This document shows, piece after piece, positions 47,662 to 60,099 of a stretch of 64,000 nt of DNA (within the stretch, counting starts at the first letter, position 1; each line of letters starts with the position of its first letter). The DNA comes from Blumeriella jaapii (taxonomy: Eukaryota > Ascomycota > Leotiomycetes > Helotiales > Drepanopezizaceae): the NCBI GenBank assembly GCA_009599575.1, contig VWND01000026.1, positions 62,001 through 126,000 of the forward strand, in the 5' to 3' direction. The notes under the pieces are model-generated. The model worked only from the letters and a program-made list of their open reading frames with translations, did no database searches and was not told where the DNA came from. A program made the translations under genes and the position numbers.

Positions 47662-50600
47662 TTGAAATTTAGCGATTTATTTAGCATAAAAAAAAAATTC
47701 GATAAAATTATTAATAAACAAATTTTTATATTAAAACGAAACGAAAAAATTAAAATTATCCGAGGAAAAAACGATTTTAAATTAAAAAAAAACCAGAAAG
47801 AAATTTATAATACCGCAATTAATTTAGCCGATAGGAAGGAATCCTCGGAAAAAATCAGTTTTTTGGCCTTCGTTATAAAAACCCAAAAGTTAAAACGACG
47901 AAACTGTTTCTACACAATTATAAAAGTATTAAAAATAAAAATAATATTTGAAAAAAGTACGACCGCCTTCGTTCTATTCGATAGTAAAGCCGAAGTTAAT
48001 TATATAAATCAGGAAACGGCCGAAACCAATAGTATTTCGATTATCACCGATAAGCGAATAATTTATATTATCGTTAATAAAAATACGATTGAATTTAATA
48101 AAATTGTACGAAATATAAAAATCGACGTTGGAAGTATTATTATTTATAAAGATTTTTTAATAATAAAAAAATGCTTTTATTTTATTATTTTTGAAATACT
48201 TTGAATTTTAAAAAGTTTCGTTAGTTTTAAATACATCGAGAACGGCCAGATAAAAGCTTTTTTTTAAAATTAAAACCGATTTTTTTAAAATTAAATTATC
48301 GTCGCCGGCGATAAGGTTTTTTTAGTCGACGTTTTATTAAAAAACGAATAGCCGGCTTTGGTTTCAAAATAAACGCTGAGTTATAATAAAACCTGGAAAA
48401 TATTTAATTAAAAGCATTCGCGTTATTAATCGAAATAGCACCGCGAGTAAAATTAATTAATATTAATATTTTTGATTATTAATTCGGAAATAAAAGTTTC
48501 GAAGATTTCGTTTTTGTATTAAACAAATCCGATTTATATATTTTATTTTTTTATATTAATATTAGTATTTTTTATAAGCGCAAAACTGATAAAATACGAT
48601 TTGTAAATTTTAGCGAATCCGGTGGAAATATTTTCGAAAAAATAAACGATTGGTTTGAAAAAAACGAAGTAATAAAATTATTTTAATTAATTATTGGCGA
48701 ATTCGAAAAATTTATTACCGGCCGATTTTCCAGTTTATTATTTGGCAGCCGATTTATAAAAAAACGATTTGATAATTTAGCAATCGGAACCTAATTTTTG
48801 CTAAAAAAAAAAAAAGTTTTATACGAAGTTTTACGCAACCGAAAAAAAGCTATAACTTTCGATTTTATCGAAATAGGCTAATTTAGCTTTAACGTTACGT
48901 TTTATATCGATATTAAAATCGTATCGTACGAAGCTTGGCAAAAAAAAACTTTTTTAATTTTTAAAATTTTCCAAAATAAAATAATCGAAATGCTAAAAAA
49001 ACGAATTAAGCAAAAGATTTTCGAATTCTGCTACGGCCTATATAAAAACAAATAGTTTATCGTTGCGAAAAAAAAAAAAAGCATTTACAGATTTATTACC
49101 GCGGTCGTCGAAATAAATAAAATAACGATTCGAAACGCCAACGTGCTATTCAACGTCGATTAATTTTCGAACGAATTTGCAAAACTAACGATCGTTTTTT
49201 TTTTCGATTTGTTTTCCGGCTACGATTATTTAATGCTTGATTTACGATTTCGAGATATAACAGCAATTTAAATTTTAATCGGTTTGCTGCGTATAATTAG
49301 AATATTTATAAAAGCTATTAATTCGATTATTTAATTCGTAAAAATCGTATATAAGGTTTTTATAATTTGTATTTTTAATATTGCTTTTTTTTACGTTAAC
49401 GACGTTAAAATAAAAAGCTTTAAATTATATTATAATAATAAAAAATTTTTTTTTAAAATTCGACGTTATATAATAAAATATATTTAAAATATCGATAAAA
49501 TTATGGTCTGCTTCGAAAAAATCAAAGCTATTATTAGCTTTCGATTAAAATTTTGCATATTCGAAATAAATATCGTTAATTATGTAATTAACAGCGCTGG
49601 CCGCCATTTTTAACGAAAAAAAATTAAAAAGATCTGCGAATAAAAAAAGTGTGAGGATATTACCGAAATCAGAACTTTTATTAGCGTTATGATTTATTAT
49701 CGCAATTGGATTAAAAACTTTTTTTAAAAAGTTGCATCTATTTACGCTACGATAAAAAAAAAAATCGATTTCGTTTAGAAAAAAGAATAGAACAAAGCTA
49801 TAAAAGTTTTTAAAAACGATTTTTTATCGGTTTTATCGTTTATGCGGATCGATTACAATTCAGACGCAAAAAAAATCATTTTAATTATCGATGCCAGTAT
49901 TTTCGGTTAGGAAATTGTATTGTAACAAATCGATGAAAATAAAAAACGACATTTTTTACGATTCGAAAGCGGCTTATAATTCGCCGCGAAAGCATGCTAC
50001 GATATTATTAAACGAGAATATCGAAGCGTTTTTAAAACAATAAAAAAAATAAAAAGCGAACTGTACGGCGTGCATTTTATTTTGAAAACGGACGCAAAAG
50101 TTTTTATCGATTAATTAAATAAAAAAGCTAATAACCTGCTAAAAGCATTCGTTATTAATTAAATAATTTAAATGCGATTTATAAATTTCGAAATTAAACA
50201 TATTAAAAAAACAATTAATATTACGGCAAACGGCTTTTCCAAACGAAAACGCTTTTATCCGTTTGATTTCGCTAAACAAAGCGAATAAAATATCGACGAA
50301 TAAATCGCTAACGAAATCGGCTGCTTCGCTATTTGCGCTTTGGGTTTTACAAAGCCAAAACTATTCGCGTTGTTATTTCGGCTGGCATCGCGAATGAAAA
50401 ACATCGATTTTCGGGCCGAAAAAGCATTCGCGTTATTATTTCGGCTGGCATCGCGAATGGATTTGACCGAAAACGATCGGAATAAGCCGATTAACGACGA
50501 AAATAAACTTTTGATCGATAATTACAAAACTAAGGATTTTTATTTAATCGCATATTATTTAATTATTTTGTTTAAATTATTTAACGTATTAAATTATTAG

Positions 50601-51960
50601 TTTAAATTATTTAAAAATCAGATTTTCGATTATATTTTAGCCGATAAAAAATAAAAAATAATATATATTAAAAACGCTTAGTAATAAATAATAAGGCCGA
50701 CAAGTTTCAAATTATAAAAAAAGCTTACGAAAAAATGTTTTATAAAAAAGCTAAAGCCATTTATTACCGAATTAAAAACGATTTTTAATAAAAAAAATGT
50801 TTCGAAAATTGCAAAGCTTTCGTTAAAAGCTGTATTTTTTGCTAAAAACGAAAACCTGGCCGAAAAAAGAACTTATTATATCCGACGTGGTTTTTTAAAA
50901 TCTAAAAAAAAGTCAATTTCGACGTTATACGCGTATTAATTACCGATCGCGGTTATATATATTTCGTATTTGTTATTAACGATTTATTTAAATAATCTGA
51001 AAAGCGATTTTTTCGAAACGCTATTTTCGAAATTATAGCGACTTTTTTTTAAAAAAACGTTGTATATCGATACGGTTTGTTTAGCAAATTAAATATCGAT
51101 AATAAATTCGAAAATAAAAGCGTTGTCGAAATTTTTATAAAAAAATACGGCATTTAGCGCATTTAAATCTTAGCTTATAATTCGAAAAGTAACGGATCCG
51201 TTGAACGAAGCTATAGGAATATTTTCGACGGCTTTTCAAAAGCTATTCGAGAAGGCTATAAGCGTTAGTCGCGGAAATTTTCGAAAATGCTTTTTGCTAT
51301 GCGTATATATATATACGTTTTATTAAAATAATTTTATTTTTTATTTAATACGGCAAAAACGCTCGATTGCTTTTGGAAACAAAATGGCTTGTGTAAAAGT
51401 TTTATAACGTGGTTAAAATAAAAACGAAAGCTGATTTATTAATAATAAAATTTAAATAATTAAATTACCGCGATATAAATATAAAAAAAATAATTCTAAA
51501 AAAAAAAGGTATAAAAAAGCAGCTAAGAAAATCTGGAATAAAACTAAGGTTTTAAAAAAAACGCTAATTAAAAAAAGAAATTTGATTTTAATTTACGACG
51601 TTTAGCGCGCTATTAATAAATCGGCCGATATTAAATTTAATTATAAATAGCTCGGATTTTACGAAATATACGAAACCGAATTAAATAAAAGCTATTACAA
51701 GCTTACGGAATTCGATAAAATAAAACTAAAAAAAACGTTCGCCGCCAACCGGTTAAAGCGATTTTACAAAAAAAATCAGCAAGTTTACTTTTTAAATTTT
51801 GATTTAGACAGCGATTTCGATTTCAGCGAATCCGACGACGATTCCGATCAAAACGATTATACTTCTGAAAAAAAAAAACTTTTTAAAAAGGTTTGAAAAC
51901 AACCGGACGATAATTTCGCTGCTAAAAGCATAATTTAAATCGTGATTCCATTTATAACCG
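47662..51960 (+). pseudogene. Gypsy A pol (protease, RT, RNase H, integrase)
   Basis: Protease: VLFDSKAEVNYINQ, with Gly changed to Lys at 47986-47988 (AAA for GGA). RT: DLFSGYDYLMLDLR near 49.2 kb. The polymerase box reads YVND, Asp changed to Asn at 49398-49400. RNase H: LIIDASIFG near 49880 and LKTDAKVFID near 50090. Integrase: YGI..I.ILAYNSKSNGSVER near 51145-51210. The order PR-RT-RH-IN is typical for Ty3/gypsy. Dozens of TAA/TAG stops replace Gln/Trp codons. Both key catalytic changes are G-to-A. Confidence 0.88.
50363..50459 (+). repeat. 34-bp hairpin unit in tandem, period 63 bp
   Basis: Two copies (50363-50396 and 50426-50459) differ by one G/A. Each begins ATTCGCG and ends CGCGAATG, so each can fold as a hairpin. 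In the pol frame they encode FALLFRLASRM. A related unit with the same arms and length but a different centre occurs at 53483-53516. Confidence 0.7.
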
Positions 51961-52459
51961 AAAAAAAGAAAAGTGTTTACAAAATTATTTACTAACTGTT
52001 TTATTGTTTTTGCTGTTTATTATTTTTTTTTTATTATATATTATTTTATTATTCTCGTTTTGTTTTATTTGTATACAATTTAATTATTTTGTTTTATATA
52101 TATTATTTATTTTTAAGATTTTTTTTTTATATTATTTGAAACATTTATTATATTTTTTTTTGTTTGATTGTATTTTTATTTGCCAGAACAAAAGCTTTAT
52201 ATATGTTTGAGCCGCACGTTTGATATATTTATATCGCTCGCATATTTTACGAAAACTATTTTTTATGCATTTTATTATTTGTTATTTTTTGTATTATTCA
52301 TTTTTTTCGCTGTTTTAAACGGGTGCTTATCTAAACAGTCGTAATTTATTAAAAAAATAGCATACGGATTTCCGTAATTTTTAAATACAAATACTTTACA
52401 ATTTCCGTATTTTTTTTATTTATTTTTTAATAAATATAATATATTTTTTTAATTAATAA

Positions 52460-55400
52460 ATTTATCGATATTATATCGTTTTTTAAACAAAGCGTTGTTA
52501 AACCTGGCAAACTTATTTTTAATTTACTTTAGAACGGAACTATTATACGCAATCTTTTCGAATTTAAACAGGTATATAATACCGCTATTTCGGATTAATA
52601 AACAGCTTTTGTAAAAATATTTATAAAATAATTCGATATAATAATTAAAAACGTTAACGAATTTTTATTCGATTACGAAAGTTTTGTTAAAGCTGAATTC
52701 GTTCGCAAAAGTTTTAATTACGATAAATTTTTATTAAATTACAATAACGTTTTAAAAGCTTTCGCCGAAGTAAAAAAAACTCGAAATAATAAAAAAAAGA
52801 TAATAAACCGGGTTTTGCGCTTTTTACTAAATTAACGAAAAAAAAATATTTAAAAATACGTTTTTAGCAAAATTATCGGTATTATTTTATTTCGGCATTT
52901 CGCTCGCTTTTTCGAAATTATTATTTTTATTAAAAAAAAAGTTTGGGTATTAAACGCTTATATTTTTAAAGCGCAAGTTTTAAAAGCTAATAATTTAAAA
53001 GTCCGCAGGTTTACAAGCTTTTTTACAGCTGTTTGCAAACTGATCGACGACGTTATACAATCGCTAAAAAAAGTTTTAATCGGTTGCGAAATTTTAAGTT
53101 TGATTTTTTTTTAAAGCAAAAAATTAAATGTCGCTAAATGCGGTATTTTTATACCGAAAAAAAAAACCGACGCTATTCCGATATTTTAAATTTACGACGA
53201 CGAAAGGAACGAAAAAGCTAATATTATTTTCGTTTAGTTCGAAAAAATATACGCGGTAGTAATTAATATTTTTAAAATAATTAAAACAATTCAGCGATTT
53301 TTATTTTTAATTATCGAAAACGAATCAGAAAACGAAATCAGAAACGTAATAACAAACAACCGTTTATTCGAATATAAAAAGCTTATTATATTTATAAAAA
53401 CGATTCCGGAAAAAATAAAAACAAAAAACGTGGAAAAGCGCGCCGATATTTTCGAAACTTTTTTTGTTCGGAAAAGAAAATTATTCGCGTTGTCAGCAGA
53501 AAAGGTATCGCGAGCGAAAATAGCCGGAAATCAACGCCGAGCTATAGGCTTTAAGCTAGTTAATAGGAAACGCGACGATTTTACAAAATTAGATTTAGAA
53601 GATTTTAATATTTCGAAAAGGAAAAATTTAAACGATTTTAAATCTGACCTTTCGAAACTGAATACGTAAATATTAAAAACGCTTGCTGCGTTTAAAAACG
53701 TCGAACCGCTAATATTTTTTAAATTTTGATAAAAGTATTTAAGATTTCGATTATTACGCGATTCGACCGAAAAAGCTTGGAAAAGGATATCGAAGTTATC
53801 GCGGGAAAAATTATATAAAAAGTATAAAATTAGATTATTTTGTTTAAAATTTTCGTTTTCGACGACGAAACAATTTAAAAATTTTATTTCGATATTTTTA
53901 TATAAAAGCCAAATAAATCCGTTAGTTTTTTTTTTTTTGTTTCGAACGAAAATTAAACCAAGTTTTTTTCGGAAAATTGTAAATGTAATACGCTAAAACA
54001 AATAAAAAAGACTTTTGAAAACGGTGACCCGTTTTTACTCGAGTTTTTTTTCGCTAAAAAACTTCGATTTTTTAATTTCGTTTTTACGAATAACGTTAAT
54101 TTTAGAAAAAACGGCAAGTTCTGTTATTTTTACGTGCGCTGTACGCGGCGTATTGCGATTTAATTATAAAAAAAGTCGACGTTATCGGCTTCGCTGATCG
54201 ATTCGCTGTTATTAAAAATTCGGATTACGACGTGTTCGAAGTTGATTTTAATAATCAGTTTATGTTTCGACGAAAAACTGCAAGAATTATTTAAGCGCGT
54301 GCTAAAGCTTATTTGAGTTATATAAATTTTAAAACAGATTTTAAGGTTTTTAGCGCGATTATAAAGCTCGATTAAAACGTGGAAAAATGGAAGCAACGAG
54401 TATTTTTAAAAGCCGATTTTTTTGGCTTTTCGATCGAAAATATGTTTTAAAGTTTATTTAAATTAAGCTGCGAATTCGTTAATTACGTAAAGTTTCACAA
54501 CGGAAAAAATAAGCTATTATTGCATTTTATAAAAAAAAAGATGGTTATATATAAGCATTATTTCCGATTGGTTAAAACCCAAAAAGCGCTTACAGCTTTT
54601 TTCGCCAATATGCTTTATAATTTCATTTAATAAACTTTTAAAATGCATTCCGGCTTTTATTTCGCTGTTTTAATTATTCGAAATTCTGGAAACTGCCGCC
54701 TCGTAATATATTTTAACGTTTCGATCGCTTTAGGTTTTATTGGCCCCGACCGTATTATAATTATAAAATTCGATATCGCCGATTTTTAAAAAAAGAAAAA
54801 AATCGAAGATTTTATCGACGCCATTTTCGATTATTACGTTTTGTTTGTATTCGCATACAATTCGGAAATAATCGAAGTTTATTTGCAATTATACCACGAC
54901 GTTAAGCTGATTAAAACTATTTAGAAAAATCTAGTTTTTTTGTATTTCAGCGCGTTTAAAGCAGTGGCCTCGGCTATTTTATCGGATTACAAAACCGAAA
55001 GCTACGGAATAAAAAATAAAATAACTTTTGTCAGCTTTTCGACTAAGCAAAAGGTTTTCGTTAGATTCAGAATTTAAAAAACCGACGGCGCAATGCTGGT
55101 TTATTCGAATAATTATACGGCGCAGAGATATAAAAACTATTTCGAAAACGATAATCCGATAGGCAATTTAATATTGTTTATATTACGGCGAAAGCAATTA
55201 TAGCATTTTCGGTGGTTTCGATTGCAAACGATTATTTCCGAATTATTTCGTGGAATAGTTTTTTTTACAGATTTCGAAGCTTTTTCAAAAGCATTCGTCG
55301 GCAAATAACCGTGGTTCGATCTATCAGTTTTACGCGAAGCAAAAGCGTTAATCGGTTTTAATTACGACGAATTAATCGATTATTTTTACGATTTTAATAT

Positions 55401-55680
55401 AAAACTTTTTAGCGCTTTTTGCAAAGCGTAAAATTACGTTTAAGCTGGAATTTATTATTTACGGAGAAAAATCGTAAAAAGCATTCGTCGCGGCGATATT
55501 TAATAATATTATCGACGAAAAAGCTATCAGAACGTTCGTAGGTTTAAACGATACTTCGATTAATATTTTATCGAGCTATTTTTCAAAAAAGCAAAATGAA
55601 TAAAATAATTTAAACGATAAGCGAAACGCTATTTTTTCGCAGGAGCTAATAGCAAAAAGGCCAAGGACGGGCTAAAAAAC
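52460..55680 (+). pseudogene. Accessory coding region downstream of gypsy A integrase, unrecognised
   Basis: After about 450 bp of low-complexity AT sequence, the plus strand regains coding character. Long stretches in one frame are broken only by RIP-type stops, for example KQSVVKPGKLIFNLL, FFTAVCKLIDDVIQSLKK and FKIIKTIQRFLFLIIENE, plus an open 79-codon piece at 53430-53669. Later pieces include VKFHNGKNKLLLHFIKKK and IIIIKFDIADF. Up to about 1000 codons could have existed. It lies inside the LTRs, on the same strand as pol. I do not recognise the protein; it could be an additional ORF of this family or a captured or nested sequence. Confidence 0.5.
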
Positions 55681-55821
55681 CGAAAAAATATAAAATTAAA
55701 AAGTTCGGTTTTTAATTAATTGGTTTTTAAATTATATAAAATAAATTAGATTGCATTTATTAAAATTATGTTTTTTTTTAGTCGTAGTCAGAAACGATTA
55801 CGTATATTATTTGAAACAGAA

Positions 55822-56088
55822 TGTAAAACGGTAATATTTTGTATTAATAAAAGTTAATAGTTTTAGCTATGGTCGAGGCATGGATTCTTTCGAAACCTTC
55901 TGCTATTGATTATTTTTAACAGATATAAAAGCAAAGCACCCTTTTAGATAGTACCATAAGCACGCAGTTTAATTTATATTTTTATTTATTTTTTTTTTCC
56001 TTTTTTCAGTCTTTTCTAGGGATTCCCTAGACTATTTTACCTACCGACATGTGGCCGTATCAGTCTGGTTTTCCTATCTACTTTTATA
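55822..56088 (+). repeat. Gypsy A 3' LTR
   Basis: 267 bp, aligned along its whole length with 44801-45067. Its last bases read TTTTATA where the left LTR has TTTTACA, a CpA-to-TpA change. Confidence 0.88.
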
Positions 56089-56092
56089 ATAA

Positions 56093-56711
56093 GAAAAAAA
56101 TTATATAAGATTATTAAAAGGAAATTTATATAATACGAAAAACCACAGTTTTAAATATACACGACAAAAGGCCTTTTTAAACTTTAATTCAGCAAAGGTT
56201 TAAATAAGGCCAAAATCGAAAACGTTAGCATTTAATAAAAAAAAATGCGCACGAATAAAAAAATACATTTGCTTTTTTATTAACCAATTCCGAAAGCTAT
56301 TTTACACAATCAGGACCAATATCAAAAGATATTTCATTTATCATACCTATATCAGGCCTTGCAAAACTTAATAATAATCAATTATCGGCAGAAATTTTTA
56401 AAAGGCTTATATCGGATATTCGCTAAAAGCTTTAGCAATTTCCAAATGCATTCGCAAGCAAAACAGAAAAAAAGCAATTTAATAAAGCTATAAAAGGTTT
56501 TAGTATAAGTTTATCGTTTAAACAAATAAAAAACTTGAACCGATAGCTAAAAGCAAACTTCCTTAAAACGCCAGAATACCGAGAAAAAATAAAAATAAAA
56601 ATATTCCAACAGATTTCTAATATGTCCGTTCTAAAAATGCCGCGGTTTGAAAAATGCAAAAATTATAATAAAAAAATGCCGGCCGAATATTGGCTGGATA
56701 GATTAAACTAT
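56093..56711 (+). pseudogene. Decayed coding sequence of unknown origin, right part
   Basis: The plus strand reads as a nearly continuous protein frame (e.g. SGPISKDISFIIPISGLAK, FNKAIKGFSISLSFKQIK and EKIKIKIFQQISNMS) with a few TAA/TAG stops at expected Trp codons. C is retained before A while G is scarce, so only G-to-A changes accumulated. The frame is cut on the right by the LTR of gypsy B. No family recognised; it could be a host gene fragment or part of an unknown element. Confidence 0.5.
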
Positions 56712-56973
56712 TGTGACGATCTAATCAGTCGGAGGGCTGGGAGATCAGTCAATTGGTCGCCGTGTTCACATGGTATAAAATGAGCCTTTGGTTCTGTAAC
56801 AAAGATATTTATTTAAAATCAACAATTGTAAAAGGCAAAGGTTGCTAAGAGAAAAGAGCTTTATATATATAATAGTTTTCACAGTTGATGGGAGACTTAT
56901 CAGAAGACCAGAAAGTTTGCAACTATACGTAATTGCTAAGGTGACGCGAAAAACAAACGAGTGAATCGTTACA
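56712..56973 (-). repeat. Gypsy B 3' LTR
   Basis: 262 bp with terminal inverted repeats TGTGACGA/TCGTTACA. On the sense strand GGACGGAGGAATAA precedes it, a fitting polypurine tract. It is clearly richer in GC than the neighbouring internal sequence. Confidence 0.82.
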
Positions 56974-57312
56974 TTATTCCTCCGTCCGAAAAAAACGCGT
57001 TTTCGAGCTTTTATTTATTGGTACGTCGTTATCCAAATAATCGTACGAGTTTAAACCTTCGGAATACGCTTTTAACCAATTTACAAGTTTTGCAAAAGAA
57101 CCGGAAAGCTTTTTATACGCTAAATGAAAATCGCGCATTTTTAAAAAAGCGTATATAAAATCAGACGCGGAATATTACGTAAGATTTTTATTTAAGCTTA
57201 CTTAAAAAGCTTTATATTAAAAGGTTTTTCGCTGTATTCGACAGGCGATTAATTTTTCGATTTCGTATTCAAGCTTATTAATTATATTAATAAATTCAAA
57301 AGCTAGGTTAAT

Positions 57313-59250
57313 TTAATCTGAAAGCGCGTCGTCAGCTGTTTTACGCAGTCGACTAGCGTAAAAAACTGAATATACGTTTATAATATTAAAAAGATCTAGT
57401 TTAAAAGCGTTGTCGAAAATTTTGGCTACAATTTTGAAAAGATCGTTTATAAGATTGTCGAGCTTACGAAAAGGCCGGGAGGTCGGAAATGGACGCATAT
57501 CGAACCATACGTAGTCGCCAATATTAAAATCGATCGCGCGGCGAAACTTATTCGCATTTTTTTTTATTTTGTCGTGGGTTTATTAAAAATGCGATTTAGC
57601 GAAGTTTCAGGCGTCGTAATAACGGCGAGCGTACGTACGAGCTTCGTTTGCGTTTAATTTATATATAAAATTGAGAAAAAAAAAATATCGAGTTTTCAAT
57701 TTCAATTAATATAAAAAGTATAATCGTATACAATTTCAAAAAATAAAAAGCCATTTAGATTTTCGTAAAAAAAAACTATTTGAACGAAATTTATTATTAA
57801 AAGAAATTCGTTTTAATCGTTTTAGTAAAAATTTACGAAAAATCGAAAGCGTTTTTGCAGATATTAATTATAAATTTCGGTCTGACTATCGGTTTCAAAA
57901 TAAGCGGCTATCGAAAGTTTTAATTGCGTACCGAGTATTTTGTTTAATTCAGACCAGAAAGTAAATTAATACTAGAGGCTACGATCGCTAATAATACTTT
58001 TTGAAAGGCTAAAATACTTATATACGTGAAATATATATAATTTAGCGAGGCTTCGAACGTCGATATTTTTATAATAAAAAATCGAAATAACTTACTTGGA
58101 AAAGCGATTTATTATTACGAATACGTTATCGTAATCGTATTTGTTTTTATTAAAATTGCAAAAGTTTATTATAACGTGTTTTTAAAAATGGTCAGAAACA
58201 AGAAAAAGCTGAAAAAAGCCGGAGCGCTTATTTTTTAAAACAAAACTTTTTCGATAAGCGTAGCAGTTGCGATAATATTGTTTTACGAAAGCTGTTATAT
58301 TTCGCTAATAATATTAATCCGAAAGCAATTGCGTAGTTTTGCGAACGCTAGAATAAGCGGTAAAAATTTGGTCGTGCATTTTTCGTATAAAAGTCAAACG
58401 AAAATAATCGACGTCTGATATTATTAAGCGACCGTAATATAATAGCAGATCGCGTTTAAATATATACGAAATATTATTATCGTCGTTCCTTTTTATAACG
58501 TTTCGTACAGCTTTTTTTCGAAAGGCTATCAGGCTGCTAGCTGTGCGATTAGCGTAAAGAATTTAATCAACGACACGGAATGCGGAAAAAAAATCAGCTA
58601 TTTCAACGATAAAAACAGCTGTTTCGAAAGCCGTGGAAAATCGAAGTTTTTTTAATTAAAAAGCGATAATTAATCTGATCGGTTCGAAAAAGAGTTTGCA
58701 GGCGCTGAATGCGTTTAAAAAAGTTTTAACGGTCGAGTTCGGTCGTACGACGTATTAATACGTCAGCCAAAAAGTTGTATTTATTTAGTTTGTACGTAAT
58801 AAGAAAATTGTAATCGGCGAAAAGCTCGGCTTAGCGTGCTTATCGAGCGTTTAAAAATTTGGAAATTATAAAATATTTTAAAGCTTTGTAATTAATAATT
58901 ATTTTAATTTAATAAATTAAACTAGCTAATTTAATACGAAAATTATTTAAAAATCTTACGATTACGAATATCTTTTTATCGTATACGACGTAGTTTAGCT
59001 TTGCGAAAGCTATGGTTTTGCTAAAATAAGCGATTAAAAGCCAATCGTCGCTATAGAATTGCAAAAGCACAAAAGCTATTACGCCGTCGGAAGCGTTAAT
59101 TTTTAATATGCAAAAAAGGTTTTGCTTGTAATATTATAAAACTGATGCAATAATAAAAATTAATATAAAAAGGTCGAAATTTTTCTGATATTCAAAAGTG
59201 AAATTAAAAGAAACGTTAGCTTTGCTTAAATAAACCAAAAGCTTTGCAAT
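57313..59250 (-). pseudogene. Gypsy B pol (RNase H and integrase)
   Basis: On the minus strand, FNFTFEYQKNFDLF and LKINASDGVIAFVLLQ (about 58.9-59.2 kb) are the RT-RNase H junction and RNase H. At 58.2-58.46 kb are KMHDQIFTAY, KTTQLLSD and QYYRNCYAYRK, the integrase HHCC finger with one His and one Cys replaced by Tyr. At 57313-57498 an open stretch includes RPFRKLDNLINDLFKI and VYSVFYASRLRK, matching the C-terminal GPF-I...PVFH-SRLR module of gypsy integrases. Confidence 0.85.
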
Positions 59251-59465
59251 TATATCGTAGTTTCGAATAAAACGTCGGTAAAAGTTACAAAAACCAAAAA
59301 AGCTTTGTACACTTTTTATAATAATAAAAAGCTTTTAGTAGGCGATTACGAAGACTTTTTTTAAATTTATTTTTAAGCTTTTAATCGAAATAATAAAATC
59401 TAAGTAACGGGTCCGAATAACGTTAAATTTAAACTTTCGAATATCGGCCTGTAATTTAGCGTTAG

Positions 59466-59815
59466 TGTCAGGAACCAACATCACGTGTATGAATCAGGTG
59501 ATCCGCCAAGACCCTCTGCCTCCTACCAACCCTCGAATAAAACTTTCTGCGGATAGGCCGTAAGGGCCGGATAGTACTATAAAAGCTGGAAATAATATTT
59601 AGATAAAACATTTTTATAAAAATAATTGCTAAAAAACCAGTTATTAAGGTTATATTAAAAAGAATTGAAAAAAGGTCGGAATAAGGGCTGGAAAAGCATA
59701 TTAAATAAAGCTCGCCTGGTTTCTTGAGAAATACTTTTTTCGAAAGTTTTATTTCTTCTTTTGTATTTATACACGCTTTTTACTAAAAATATAAAAAGTA
59801 AAAATCAATCTGATT
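59466..59815 (+). repeat. Gypsy C 5' LTR (right end approximate)
   Basis: Starts TGTCAGGAACCAACATCACG. The first 120 bases are GC-rich and lightly mutated, with a CTATAAAAG promoter-like box near 59577. The right end should read close to CTGACA; the nearest candidate (CTGATTA near 59810) is RIP-altered, so the end is uncertain. Confidence 0.6.
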
Positions 59816-60099
59816 ATTAATTTAATTTTATTTAAATTTTATTATTTAAACTAATGTTTTTTTGTTTTTCAATTTTTATATTTTAATTTTTTTATTTACC
59901 GAAACGGTAATTCGATATTATTAAAACAACTTTTTATTATACTATTATATTTATATCGTTACTATCGATATTATAATTTTTCGCATTCGTAAAAAACAAG
60001 CATTTTCAATTATTTAAAAAAACCTAGTATTTTCGGCTGCTTAGAAAAACCTCGTATTATCGTTTTTTTTAACGTTACCAGCCTTATCAAAAATCGAAA

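Larger units (their letters stand above)
44801..56088 (+). mobile_element. Ty3/gypsy retrotransposon A, 11.3 kb, RIP-mutated
   Basis: Two 267-bp LTRs (44801-45067 and 55822-56088) begin TGTAAAACGG/TGTAAAACGGT and end TTTTACA/TTTTATA. A weak ATAA duplication flanks them (44797-44800 and 56089-56092). Plus-strand domains in gypsy order are a gag-like region (45.8-47.0 kb), protease (near 47980), RT (49.1-49.5), RNase H (49.8-50.2) and integrase (50.7-51.5). At 11.3 kb it is much longer than most fungal gypsy elements. The excess is the unrecognised coding region downstream of integrase. Confidence 0.88.
56712..59465 (-). mobile_element. Ty3/gypsy retrotransposon B, 3' part, cut by gypsy C
   Basis: The 3' LTR (56712-56973) lies at the left, and pol runs on the minus strand to 59465, where the LTR of gypsy C starts. 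RNase H, integrase zinc region, integrase core and the C-terminal domain are all recognisable. The 5' part of B should lie beyond gypsy C, outside the window. RIP is dense in the internal region but light in the LTR. Confidence 0.85.

Noticed and set aside
50363..53516. CRISPR-like repeat-spacer reading of the 34-bp units
   Set aside because: Only three units, two of them 63 bp apart and the third 3 kb away, in a fungal retrotransposon; not an array.
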